This document shows positions 16,697-25,796 of a stretch of 64,000 nucleotides of DNA, piece after piece. Positions within the stretch are counted from its first letter, which is position 1; each line of letters starts with the position of its first letter. Both the position numbers and the translations under genes were made by a program. Under the pieces are notes generated by a model. The model was not told where the DNA came from and ran no database searches. It saw only the letters and a program-made list of their open reading frames with translations. This stretch comes from Dyella mobilis (GTDB lineage Bacteria > Pseudomonadota > Gammaproteobacteria > Xanthomonadales > Rhodanobacteraceae): the NCBI RefSeq assembly GCF_016904945.1, contig NZ_JADIKF010000035.1:186001-250000 (forward strand), in the 5' to 3' direction.

Positions 16697-19261
16697 TCAC
16701 ACGGCGCCTTTTGAAGAGACTTCCGCCACGATCGGCCTGGGCGAAACTTTCCTGGTCTTGATCGATAACGAACTCGCACCTATCGAAGACGGTGTCGATT
16801 CGTCCCCTACGGCTTCGATGTGAATAACGCCGGCGTCGCGAGTCGATTGCACGATGACTTGCGCCAGTCCATTGAACAACGACCGCTTCGGCGCCTTGTC
16901 GCTCTCCTGGCAATTGGGGTCGCCGTTGCCGACGCCGATCAGCTTGCCTGCGCCGGTGATGCGGAACGCAATCGCGTTGTTCGCGGTAGGCACGGGCCGA
17001 TGGTGCTCGTCCAGAATTTCCACGGTGATTATTGCCACGTCCTGTCCATCGGCGTCGATCTCCGAACGGTCCGCGCTGAGGCGCAGCTTTTGGCCCGCAC
17101 CAGTGGTCTCGCGCCGCTCGGTCAGCACCGTCTGGCCGTTGCGGCGGCCGCGTGCCTCGATCACGCCGGGCGCGTAAGCCACGTTCCACTGCACGTGGCC
17201 AAGGCGAGGCACTTGCTTGATGCCCAGGCTCTTGCCGTTGAGCAGCAGTTCCACCTCGTCGAGGTTGGTGTAGACCCACACGGGAATGTCCTGCCCTTCC
17301 CTGCCTTGCCAGTTCCAGTGCGGAAACACGTGGAGACTGGGCGCCTTCGTCCACCAGGCTTTGTAATAGTAGTAATAGTCCTTGGGAAAACCGCAGAGAT
17401 CGGCGATACCGAATTGCGAGCTGACGGAAGGCCAGCCGTAGGGCGTGGGCTCGCCGCGATAGTCGAAGCCGGTCCAGGCGAATCCGCCGGCCAGCCAGTC
17501 GCGAGTGCCGTAGAACGTCCACCACTGCTCGGGCGACTCGCCCCAGGGCACGACGCCGTCGTAGCTGCTGACCGTGTTTTTGCTTTTATCGGTTTTATAT
17601 TCGCCGCGCGTGGCGATCGCGCTGGAGGTTTCCGAACCGAACACAGCACGTTTGGGATGTTTGGCGTGGAAGGCGTCGGGATAATCCAGGTGATAGTTGA
17701 AGCCGATGATGTCGAGCGAGTCGGATACGCCCTGCTCGTTGTTGCCGTTGACCGCGGCCGAGACGACACGGGTGGGATCGAGTGCGTGGCAATGCTCGAC
17801 CATGGTCGCGGCGATGCGGGCGCCCTCTTTCGCCATGTCGCCTTCCTGCAGCGCCCATTCTTCGTTGCCGATCGACCAGATGATGATCGAGGGGGCGTTG
17901 CGATAGCGCTTCACCATCAGTTCGAGCTGATGCAGGCCGCTGGGGTTGGAACTCATCTGGCGGGTTTCGCACATCATCAGCATGCCCATGCGATCGCACG
18001 CGGCGACCCATTCCGGGGTAGGCATGTTGTGCGAGGTACGCACGGCGTTGCAGCCCATGCCTTGCAACACCGCGACGCGGAATGACTGCAGCCGGTCGGG
18101 CAAGGCCGAGCCGACGCCGGCGTGATCCTGGTGATTGCAGGTGCCCTGGATCTTCAGCGGTTTGCCGTTGAGGAAGAACCCGCGATCGGGATCGAAGAGC
18201 GCCGTGCGGATACCGAACGGAACGCTTTCGGCATCGCGTACCGCGTTGTCGACCACGACCTTGACCACGACGGTGTAGAGATGCGGTTCATCGGGCGACC
18301 ACAGTGCGGGATTGCCGATATCCGCAGCGGCCTGATAGTGGCTCGGCGAACCCGCAGCTATCGATTGTGCGGGCGATGTCGCCTGGGCCACGGTACGGCC
18401 ACTGGCATCGACGATGGTCCATTCGATCGAAGCCTGGACCGGCTGTTCGCCTTCGTTCTCGACGATCGTGGCGAGGCTCAGCGTGGCTGCCTGGTCTTTG
18501 ACGACCGAGCGCACCACGCTTTCCCATTTACCCAGGTGCACCGGGTCCATCTTGGTCAACCAGACGTGGCGATAGATGCCGGCGCCTTCGTAAAACCAAC
18601 CATCGCCGAAACTGGCGTCGACGCGCAGCGCCACCACATTCTTGCCGCCGTAGTTGAGAAAATCGGTAAGGTCGAAACGAAACGGGCTGTAGCCGTCGTC
18701 GTGCCGGCCGATGAAGCAGCCGTTGACGAACAACACGATGTCGCGCATCGCGCCGTCGAACTCGATCCAGATGCGCCGCCCGCTATCGCTTGCCGGTATG
18801 TCGAACACGCGTCGATACCAGCCCACGCTGGTGGCCGGAAAGCGCCGCCCGAGCGGCTTGTAGCCATGCGAGGTCAAGCGAGTGTCGTCGTCGCCGCTGT
18901 CATCGTGCACAAACGGCAGCTCCACCGCCCAGTCGTGCGGCAAGTCGCGCTCGTGCCAGCTGGCATCGTCGAACGCGGGTGTGGCGATTTTGAATGTGCC
19001 GGTCTTGGAGAAATCGCTCTGGCCGAAACCGTAGCCAAAATCCTTGCTGGGATCGGCGCCATTACCGAACGCAAAACGCCAGCCGAAATCGAACAGCAAC
19101 TGCTCGCGCGGTGCGAGCGCTGCGTCCTCGGGCAGCGAAGGAAGCGCTGGCTGCGCTCCGGCCGACAGCATGCTGCCGGCCCACGCGGCGCGCGGCAAAA
19201 GACTGGCGCCAAGCAAACCGGCTCCAGAAATGACGAAGGTACGGCGAGTGATATCAACCAT
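16697..19261 (-). CDS. GH2 beta-galactosidase, Tat-exported
   Basis: 854 residues. The N-terminus MVDITRRTFVISGAGLLGAS carries a twin-arginine signal with cleavage near AWAG, so the enzyme is exported folded. In order: sugar-binding jelly-roll (residues about 55-240), Ig-like domain (about 245-350), TIM barrel (about 355-630), a DUF4982-like domain (from FPHWNWQGREGQDIPVWVY) and a GH2 domain-5-like C-terminus (RLSADRSEIDADGQDVAIIT onward). The acid/base glutamate is in SIGNEEW (Glu467) and the nucleophile in FGSETSS (Glu544). This architecture is typical of exo-beta-galactosidases; beta-glucuronidase or another exo-glycosidase cannot be excluded. The reading frame extends to 19426, but the Tat signal fixes the start. 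Confidence 0.9.
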   Translation of the reverse strand: MVDITRRTFVISGAGLLGASLLPRAAWAGSMLSAGAQPALPSLPEDAALAPREQLLFDFGWRFAFGNGADPSKDFGYGFGQSDFSKTGTFKIATPAFDDASWHERDLPHDWAVELPFVHDDSGDDDTRLTSHGYKPLGRRFPATSVGWYRRVFDIPASDSGRRIWIEFDGAMRDIVLFVNGCFIGRHDDGYSPFRFDLTDFLNYGGKNVVALRVDASFGDGWFYEGAGIYRHVWLTKMDPVHLGKWESVVRSVVKDQAATLSLATIVENEGEQPVQASIEWTIVDASGRTVAQATSPAQSIAAGSPSHYQAAADIGNPALWSPDEPHLYTVVVKVVVDNAVRDAESVPFGIRTALFDPDRGFFLNGKPLKIQGTCNHQDHAGVGSALPDRLQSFRVAVLQGMGCNAVRTSHNMPTPEWVAACDRMGMLMMCETRQMSSNPSGLHQLELMVKRYRNAPSIIIWSIGNEEWALQEGDMAKEGARIAATMVEHCHALDPTRVVSAAVNGNNEQGVSDSLDIIGFNYHLDYPDAFHAKHPKRAVFGSETSSAIATRGEYKTDKSKNTVSSYDGVVPWGESPEQWWTFYGTRDWLAGGFAWTGFDYRGEPTPYGWPSVSSQFGIADLCGFPKDYYYYYKAWWTKAPSLHVFPHWNWQGREGQDIPVWVYTNLDEVELLLNGKSLGIKQVPRLGHVQWNVAYAPGVIEARGRRNGQTVLTERRETTGAGQKLRLSADRSEIDADGQDVAIITVEILDEHHRPVPTANNAIAFRITGAGKLIGVGNGDPNCQESDKAPKRSLFNGLAQVIVQSTRDAGVIHIEAVGDESTPSSIGASSLSIKTRKVSPRPIVAEVSSKGAV

Positions 19262-19482
19262 GAGGGCGGGCGGCCTTTTTTTGGCATTTGGGTAAAAGCG
19301 TAGTGTCACCCGCAGCGTACCGCCTCGCCATTTAGACGGAGCAAAATCCCGTTCGTACGTGAAAATCGCGTGTTCTTGCGCCAGCGATGGGGACGAAGCC
19401 GAGCGAGGCCTGGGGCGCCGATCCACGCGATGCTCCGCCTACCATCCTGGCGCAGCGGCCGGCCAGCGCAGCACGATGCGAA

Positions 19483-19791
19483 CTACGCCTTGCTCGAACC
19501 CATTCGCACCGAATCGAGGTGGCTCACCGCTTCGATATCGCTCAGCCACACCAGCGCGCTCTGACCCGGATCGCGCGTATCGATCAGTTTTACCACGCCA
19601 TTGATGCCCTCCTGTCCTTGCGGGTCACGGAATACCTGGACATTGGGCGTCACCGCGACAATACCTTCCACGGTGCCGTGATTTTCAAGCCGGACGGAGA
19701 CACGCGCATTGACTGCGAGTTCCTCCACCCATTTTTCCAGGCGACGAATATCTTCGGCATGCACACAAACACGATTGGCGATTTGTCCCAT
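19483..19791 (-). CDS. DUF3247 family protein
   Basis: 102 residues from ATG 19791, preceded by CAGGAAGG. MGQIANRVCVHAEDIRRLEKWVEEL is followed by VSVRLENHGTVEGIVAVTPNVQVFRD and GQEGINGVVKLID, a small beta-barrel with an N-terminal helix. I recognise DUF3247, an SM-like fold known to me only from xanthomonads; this supports the taxonomic guess. Function is unknown. The longer frame to 19821 adds ten residues without support. Confidence 0.8.
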   Translation of the reverse strand: MGQIANRVCVHAEDIRRLEKWVEELAVNARVSVRLENHGTVEGIVAVTPNVQVFRDPQGQEGINGVVKLIDTRDPGQSALVWLSDIEAVSHLDSVRMGSSKA

Positions 19792-20129
19792 GGCGGCCTT
19801 CCTGTTGCTGACGATGGTCATCGACGGCCGGCGCCGATAACGGCGAATAAAGTGCGATTGCCAGTCGCGGAATTACGGAACTGCGGTAAAAACGCACGAA
19901 ACACATCTCTCTCCCTGGTGTCACGAAAATTTCCAATCATCCATGACACGACGCAGGTTAACGACGCGTGGTCGAATCATGACTGTCGAATGCGCCACGA
20001 GGAGCATCCGCGGTTCGCTTCATCGTTCGGTCATTCACCCTCGCCACACAAAATCGCTTTTGGCGTGCGTTAACATCTAAAGGGCGACGTATCGTCGATG
20101 CAGGTGCAATGGTTCAGGAGGATGAATTG
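19792..20129. other. Divergent intergenic region, DUF3247/trehalase
   Basis: 338 bases holding the promoters of both genes. Two GTTAAC sites (near 19959 and 20070) and a separated inverted repeat GTGTCA/TGACAC (about 19919-19950) are visible. None matches an operator I can name, and no gene is supported. Confidence 0.4.
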
Positions 20130-21728
20130 GTGAGCTCTGAAGACACAGCAGCCACGGTGAATGCCGATCGGGAAGCGCGCAGCCCCCATGTGCCAACACC
20201 GGCCGATTGCTACCAGGAACTCTTCGAAGCCGTGCAACTCAGCCGTGTCTTTCCGGACAGCAAGACGTTTGTCGACTGCGCTCCAAAACACGAACCCGGC
20301 CAGATCCTCGATGAATACCGCCATCAATGCGGCAAGGCAGGATTCTGCCTTTCCAAGTTCGTGCGCGCTCACTTCGACGAGATAACGATCCACGCCAGCC
20401 ATTATGTATCCGTGCCGGGACAACCCTTGCGCGAACACATCGACGGGCTGTGGGACACCTTGACGCGGCAGCCGCACAAGCATCCGCCGTACTCTTCGCT
20501 GCTGACGCTTCCAAACGACTATGTCGTGCCGGGCGGCCGCTTTGCGGAGCTGTATTACTGGGATTCCTATTTCGCCATGCTCGGCCTCTTCGAAGGCGGC
20601 CGGCACGACCTGCTGACATCGATGGCTGGCAACTTCGCCTACCTGATCGACACCTACGGCCACATTCCGAACGGGAATCGGTCCTACTACCTTAGCCGTT
20701 CGCAGCCGCCGGTTTTCGCGCTGATGATCGAACTGTTCGAGAAGCACGAAGTATGCGAAGCCATCCGCTACTTGCCGCAGCTGTGCAAGGAATACGCGTG
20801 GTGGATGGATGGCGCCGAGGAGCTCGAACCCGGCCATGCCTTCCGCAGCGTCGTGCGGCTGGATGACGGCAGCCTGCTCAATCGCTATTGGGACGATCGC
20901 GATACGCCGCGCGAGGAATCGCATCTGGAAGACGTACTCACCGCCAAGGGAGCCCCCCATCGTCCGCCCACTGAGGTTTACCGCGACCTGCGTGCAGCCG
21001 CGGCTTCCGGCTGGGATTTCAGTTCGCGCTGGTGCGACGACGGCGGCCTGCCCACCATTCGAACCACGTCGATCATCCCTGTCGACCTCAATAGCCTATT
21101 GTGGAAGCTGGAACAGCAGATCGCCTTTCTCAGCCGGCGTGCCGGACTATCGGAACAGGCTGCGCTGTTCGAGCGTCGCCATCAGGCCCGCCACGAAGCC
21201 ATCGACCGCGTGTTGTGGAATGAGCAGACCGGCGCTTACCTGGACTATGACTGGCAGCGCAGGGCCCCGCGCGTCGCACTGAATGCCGCCACAGCGACTC
21301 CCTTGTATGTGCAACACGCGAGCAAGCAACAGGCGCTGCGCGTCAGCCATGCCCTGCGCGAGCGGCTGCTGCGCGGCGGCGGCATCGATACCACTGAAGT
21401 GCAAAGCGGACAGCAATGGGACAAGCCCAATGGCTTTGCCCCCTTGCAATGGCTATGCATCGGCGGACTGCGACGTTATGGTTACATCGATCTGTCCGAG
21501 GACATCGCACACCGCTGGCTGTGCACGGTCAGCAGCCTCTACCAGCGCGAGAGCAAGCTGGTGGAGAAATATGTCCTGGATCTGCTGCCCGACGGCGCCG
21601 TTGGCGGTGGCGGCGGCGAGTATCCGCTGCAGGATGGTTTTGGCTGGACCAATGGCGTGACGCGCAGGCTTTTGCACGAACGCCCCAGGCACCATGCCAA
21701 TCACGCGCGGGCTGCATCGGCATCTTGA
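20130..21728 (+). CDS. treF: Trehalase, GH37, cytoplasmic type
   Basis: 532 residues. GTG 20130 is chosen because AGGAGG lies eight bases upstream; ATG 20109 is in frame and would overlap that site. Both family signatures are present: [15 protein letters not shown] (residues about 134-148) and QWDKPNGF (about 430). Catalytic candidates are Asp296 in SGWDFSSRW and Glu497 in [13 protein letters not shown], matching the acid and base of E. coli Tre37A. It hydrolyses trehalose to two glucose. There is no signal peptide, so it resembles cytoplasmic TreF rather than periplasmic TreA. It lies 4 kb upstream of an operon containing TreY/TreZ, which make trehalose. Confidence 0.93.
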   Translation: MSSEDTAATVNADREARSPHVPTPADCYQELFEAVQLSRVFPDSKTFVDCAPKHEPGQILDEYRHQCGKAGFCLSKFVRAHFDEITIHASHYVSVPGQPLREHIDGLWDTLTRQPHKHPPYSSLLTLPNDYVVPGGRFAELYYWDSYFAMLGLFEGGRHDLLTSMAGNFAYLIDTYGHIPNGNRSYYLSRSQPPVFALMIELFEKHEVCEAIRYLPQLCKEYAWWMDGAEELEPGHAFRSVVRLDDGSLLNRYWDDRDTPREESHLEDVLTAKGAPHRPPTEVYRDLRAAAASGWDFSSRWCDDGGLPTIRTTSIIPVDLNSLLWKLEQQIAFLSRRAGLSEQAALFERRHQARHEAIDRVLWNEQTGAYLDYDWQRRAPRVALNAATATPLYVQHASKQQALRVSHALRERLLRGGGIDTTEVQSGQQWDKPNGFAPLQWLCIGGLRRYGYIDLSEDIAHRWLCTVSSLYQRESKLVEKYVLDLLPDGAVGGGGGEYPLQDGFGWTNGVTRRLLHERPRHHANHARAASAS

Positions 21729-21994
21729 CCCCCTCCTCCGCTTGCAGAGGAAGGGCAACCAGAACTCATCTTGCGCGCCGCCTCGACCCCTTCCGCTCCG
21801 GCAAAAAGATAAGCATTCTCTTCCCGTGCATAGAGGTCGGTTTCTCCCCTGGCGAGTGGCGGCGCGACTATTCCCTGCACTGCCTCGCGACGCAGGTAGA
21901 CACTCCACTGTCCGCGCCAGCGCGCAGCACCGCATCCGCGAATCGCCACTGCCGTTACCGTCACCCACAGATCGTTGACGGGAATGCTGCGCAT
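21701..21994 (-). CDS. Small hypothetical protein, coupled to alpha/beta hydrolase gene
   Basis: 97 residues. ATG 21994 (or GTG 21997) follows the hydrolase stop by only a few bases, suggesting co-translation. The core [12 protein letters not shown]...[15 protein letters not shown] and [32 protein letters not shown] resembles small beta-alpha proteins found widely as single-gene hypotheticals, in which GETDxY is followed by an alanine-rich helix. The tail is Gly/Ser/Asp-rich. The 3' end overlaps the convergent trehalase gene by 28 bases. Probably real, function unknown. Confidence 0.5.
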   Translation of the reverse strand: MRSIPVNDLWVTVTAVAIRGCGAARWRGQWSVYLRREAVQGIVAPPLARGETDLYAREENAYLFAGAEGVEAARKMSSGCPSSASGGGGQDADAARA

Positions 21995-21998
21995 CACA

Positions 21999-22865
21999 TT
22001 ACGCCGTCGCGGCCGGCAAGGTAACGGTTGGCGGTGTTCGCACCAGCTCCAGCAGGTTCGCGCTGAGTTGCTCCGCGTGCGTGGCGAACAATCCGTGAGG
22101 CGCGTCCTGGTATGCCTCGTAGACGCAGACCGGCAGCATTTGGGCCAGGCGCGCGCCGGTGGCGGCGATCGGGGCGATGCGATCGCCGGTACCGTGCACG
22201 ACCAGGGTCGGCACGTGGATGTTTTGCAATTCGCTGGTGAAGTCGGCCTCCTGGAACAACTGGATGCAGGCCAGCAGGGCTTCGGTCGATGCGTCGTTGA
22301 TCTGCGACTGAATCCAGCGCTTCTGCGCCTCGCTGACAGTGGACTCGCGATCCCCTTCGAACAGCAGGTCGGTAAAGCGCGACGCAAACTCATACCGGTC
22401 GCTGCGGATATCGGCGGCCATGCGCAGAAACACCAGTTCGTCGAGGCCATCGGCGTTGTCCGCCGAACGCCGCAACGACGGCACGATGCTGCTCACCAGG
22501 GCCAGCCGGCTCACGCGCTGGCCGAGGTGACGCACCATGTAGCGGACGATTTCACCCACTCCCATGGAAAAGCCCACCAGGGTCACGTCACGCAGATCCA
22601 GATGTTGAAGCAAGACGGCAAGATCGTCCGCAAACCGGTTGTAGTCGTAGGAACCCTGCGGCCGGGACGATGCGCCAAACCCGCGCCGGTCATAGGTGAT
22701 GACGCGGCACCCCTTGTCGAGCAAGGCCGCCCGCTGCTCTTCCCACGTTCCGTGGTCGAATGGCCAGCCATGACTCAGCACCACCGGAAAACCATATCCG
22801 GCATCTTCGTAAAAAAGTTCCACGTGTCGATCGAGTGTGTCGACTTCAACGTCCAGCTTGCTCAT
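21999..22865 (-). CDS. Alpha/beta hydrolase, non-haem haloperoxidase/arylesterase type
   Basis: 288 residues; the ATG follows CAGGAGAG. The fold is intact: SHGWPFDHGTWEEQ (oxyanion loop), YDRRGFGASSRP, nucleophile elbow VGFSMGVGE, acid in VHGTGDRIAP and histidine in DAPHGLFATH. The sequence style (HGWP, YDRRGFG, FSMG) is that of cofactor-free chloroperoxidases and aryl esterases. Cytoplasmic, with no signal. It begins only 38 bases past the end of the mechanosensitive-channel gene on the same strand, so it may be read through from it. Confidence 0.88.
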   Translation of the reverse strand: MSKLDVEVDTLDRHVELFYEDAGYGFPVVLSHGWPFDHGTWEEQRAALLDKGCRVITYDRRGFGASSRPQGSYDYNRFADDLAVLLQHLDLRDVTLVGFSMGVGEIVRYMVRHLGQRVSRLALVSSIVPSLRRSADNADGLDELVFLRMAADIRSDRYEFASRFTDLLFEGDRESTVSEAQKRWIQSQINDASTEALLACIQLFQEADFTSELQNIHVPTLVVHGTGDRIAPIAATGARLAQMLPVCVYEAYQDAPHGLFATHAEQLSANLLELVRTPPTVTLPAATA

Positions 22866-22902
22866 GGTTTGCTCTCCTGCCTGTGTGCTACTGACTTTTT
22901 GC

Positions 22903-25458
22903 TCAAGAATTGGCGGACTGCCCGGACTCCTCACCCGATGGCGACGGCGGCCGCAAGGCATCAGGCGTCAGTAAAAAGCTGGTGCGCGGATTGGCCAGTT
23001 CGATGCTCTTTTCGCGGAATCGCTTGATGATCCGTGCATTGATCTCGCGCTGCACACCCCATCTGCCGTCGTCGGTACATTGCATCTGGCCGATCAGGGT
23101 GATCTTGGAGCCGTCCATGGCATCGACGCCCCACACTTCCATGTCTTTCAGGATCAGCTTGCGATAGGCCGAATCGTCGCGCAGCTCCGCGCCGATGCTC
23201 TTGAGCTCTTCGATGGCCCGTTCGATGTCGATCTCCTGCGTCACGCTTACGGAAACCGATGCATTGCCAAGCCCGCGATGGGTGTTGTTGACGGTGGTGA
23301 CGGAACTGAATGGCACCGTGTACAGCGAACCGTCGCCGCCGCGCAGTCGCACGGTGCGCACGGAAAGATTCTCGACCGTGCCCGATACGCCCGCGACGGT
23401 AACCCAGTCACCCACCTGCATGGCGTTTTCCATCAACAGGAACATCCCGGTGATGAAATCCTGCACCAGCTTCTGCGAGCCGAAACCGAGCGCGACGCCG
23501 ACGATGCTCGCGCTGGCCAGCAAGGGCGTGGTGTTGACGCCGATTTCGTTGAGCGCGGTCAACCCCACTACCAGTACCACGCCGATAAACAGGCCGGTGC
23601 GCAGCATGGGCAACAACGTACGCAGGCGCGCGGCACGCAGCCTGTCGCCACGTTCGGTCCACAGATCGATGCGGCGCTCGATCGCCACGCTGGAGCCTTC
23701 CCAGATCGACACCGCAACAACGGTCGCCACCAGGATAGTCACCGCCGCCGACATCAGGCCGCGGCCGATCGCGCCGCGCGAAAACCAGTCCAGCGCATCC
23801 AGGCCCCAAGCCTGAAACAGCGCCAGCAGCGCACAGACGGTAACCGTGACGGAAACCAGGCCCTTGACCAGCGGAAAATAGGTGCGCGTGAGCCGCGCGC
23901 GCGCATTCGACGCGCCGTCCTTGGATGCGGCAGGATCGAGGTGAAAAAAGCGCCCCAGCAAGCCCTGCAGCAGGATGGTCGCGACGCGCGACGCGACGAC
24001 GATGGCCGCCGTCACCACCATGAAGTGGATGAGCTTCGGAAAGCCGTCTTCCACGCCCAGCGCCCAGACCACCCAGGCACCCATGATGAGTACCACCGCC
24101 GCAGGAAGCCACGCGCGCGCCAAGCCGTTGCGCAAAGTGGCCAGCGTGCCGGTTGCCCCAGGTGCCGCCGCGATGGCGCGCCGCGCCGGCCGCCGCAAAC
24201 GAAACACCAGCAGCGCGGCGGCCACGTGTACAAACAATGAGATCAGCTTGATGAAGGCCATGCGCCCTTCCGCCGACACCCCCAGCATCTGCGCCGTGTT
24301 GCCGACCGCGATGCCAAACGCAATCAACGCCACGATGCCGCGCCCCCAGTGCTGCAGGATGCGCGCGCTGCCAGCCGTTATCCGCACCACGCGCATGCTG
24401 CTGCTCGCCGGCGACAGGAACAACCGGAGCGTAGCCATGACCACGCGCGTGGTGACATAGGCATTCACGAAGCAACCGGTGACGGCATAGACCTGCTGAT
24501 CGCCGGCCGACAGCCCGTGCAGCACCAGCGCCGACACCAGCAGAAACAAGGCCAGCGGGAGCAGATCCAAAACCCAGGCAAACAGCGCGTGCATCATGCG
24601 GCGCAACGCATGCATGTATCTGGCGGGACCCCGGTGGCTCGGCAGCGGGATTTCCTCCGCGGCGGGCTGATCGCTTTGGTCCTGATGGTCGATCGCCGTA
24701 TCGCTATCGGTATTGCGCTTTCCTACCAGTACCTCCTCCACCCGTTGCACGCCGTTGTGCTGCACGGCAACGAGCGCGACGTCCGCACGCCTGGGTCGCG
24801 TACCCGCCGCGGCATCGGCATGCACCGCCTGTGCCGCCTGGCGTCGCCTTTCCTGCTCTGCCCTGTGCGCCGCATCGCGGTCGCGGCGGGCATCCTCCGC
24901 GGCAGCCTGCTCTTCGCGCTTGTCCGCGCGCTGGGCGAGCCACTGCAAAGGATGACGAAGCGCTCGGTGCAGTAGCCACTCCGCTGCCAGTCCGGCAACG
25001 AAACTCCCCACCAGTGCAGTGGTCGCGTGGAGCAGAAGCTGACGGTGGGTGTCGCTGATGCGCCCCCCAGATCGTGCCAGCAACACGATCAGGCCGAGCA
25101 GGACCTTGGTAAGTTCATTGAATTGCGCACCGAGGCCGCTGGCCCAGCGATCGACCTGATGCAGCGTACGCGCAATCAAGCCATTGGCCTGCAACGGTCC
25201 TTGCACCGGTTTATTGGCAGTGGGCGGGGCGCTTTTCGCCGCTGCTGCCGTTGCCGCAGCAGGCGATGGACCTTTGACCGCCGGGCCGGCGGCTTGCTCG
25301 GGCGCGTACGGCGCGCTTGCTGCCGCAGCGAACGGTGTGTTTGCGCTCGCCGCCACGTCGATCGGCACGTCCACGTGCGCCATCGCCGCTTTCAGCGGCA
25401 CGAACGCGACGGACAGACACATCAGAATCACGACGGCACGACGCATGCTTGGCGCCAT
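22903..25458 (-). CDS. Large MscS-family mechanosensitive channel
   Basis: About 851 residues, much longer than MscS itself and closer in size to YbiO/MscM-type channels. It has a signal-like N-terminus (VVILMCLSVAFVPLKAAMA), an Ala/Pro-rich periplasmic stretch, a highly charged Ala/Arg-rich coiled-coil-like stretch (ADKREEQAAAEDARRDRDAA), and about ten membrane segments. Near the C-terminus is the MscS pore and beta domain, SIVGVALGFGSQKLVQDFIT, ENAMQVGDWVTVAGVSGTVE, YTVPFSSVTTVNNTHRG. It should open under membrane tension and release solutes during osmotic downshock. ATG 25458 has GAGAG upstream; ATG 25470 is an alternative. Confidence 0.88.
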   Translation of the reverse strand: MAPSMRRAVVILMCLSVAFVPLKAAMAHVDVPIDVAASANTPFAAAASAPYAPEQAAGPAVKGPSPAAATAAAAKSAPPTANKPVQGPLQANGLIARTLHQVDRWASGLGAQFNELTKVLLGLIVLLARSGGRISDTHRQLLLHATTALVGSFVAGLAAEWLLHRALRHPLQWLAQRADKREEQAAAEDARRDRDAAHRAEQERRRQAAQAVHADAAAGTRPRRADVALVAVQHNGVQRVEEVLVGKRNTDSDTAIDHQDQSDQPAAEEIPLPSHRGPARYMHALRRMMHALFAWVLDLLPLALFLLVSALVLHGLSAGDQQVYAVTGCFVNAYVTTRVVMATLRLFLSPASSSMRVVRITAGSARILQHWGRGIVALIAFGIAVGNTAQMLGVSAEGRMAFIKLISLFVHVAAALLVFRLRRPARRAIAAAPGATGTLATLRNGLARAWLPAAVVLIMGAWVVWALGVEDGFPKLIHFMVVTAAIVVASRVATILLQGLLGRFFHLDPAASKDGASNARARLTRTYFPLVKGLVSVTVTVCALLALFQAWGLDALDWFSRGAIGRGLMSAAVTILVATVVAVSIWEGSSVAIERRIDLWTERGDRLRAARLRTLLPMLRTGLFIGVVLVVGLTALNEIGVNTTPLLASASIVGVALGFGSQKLVQDFITGMFLLMENAMQVGDWVTVAGVSGTVENLSVRTVRLRGGDGSLYTVPFSSVTTVNNTHRGLGNASVSVSVTQEIDIERAIEELKSIGAELRDDSAYRKLILKDMEVWGVDAMDGSKITLIGQMQCTDDGRWGVQREINARIIKRFREKSIELANPRTSFLLTPDALRPPSPSGEESGQSANS

Positions 25459-25796
25459 GCTTGCTCTCATTTGCGGTGCCGACTTAAATCTGCTCAATAC
25501 GTGCTTGGTTCTGGAAATGCCAGCTTACAAAACTGCACCTTGCATCGTAAAAGTTACGTAGATGGAAAGTTTTTTTGCCACGTGCACGCATTCAGAAAAA
25601 AACTTCAAAAACTTCCCGCGCGCCTCATCGCGCGATCGCGACGATCGATTAAAGGCTAATTCAAGCTTTTTTTCACTTTACCGCATCGATAGTTGTACAC
25701 AAGTTTGATGCTCGTGAATCTATCTTCCACATAAGCCATCGCGGCATATCCGGAAGACGTAGGGACGTCACGCGGAACCGTTACAGGAATATCTGG
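25459..25796. other. Divergent intergenic region, channel gene/glgA
   Basis: 338 bases, noticeably richer in A and T runs (near 25568, 25600 and 25665-25672) than its surroundings; it should contain the promoters of both divergent genes. A palindrome TTGTACACAA lies near 25694. No promoter hexamer pair was convincing. A minus-strand frame (25656-25877) that enters glgA is not supported as a gene. Confidence 0.4.

Noticed and set aside
22003..23027. Plus-strand frame across the alpha/beta hydrolase and channel genes
   Set aside because: Spans two well-defined minus-strand genes; no protein-like features.
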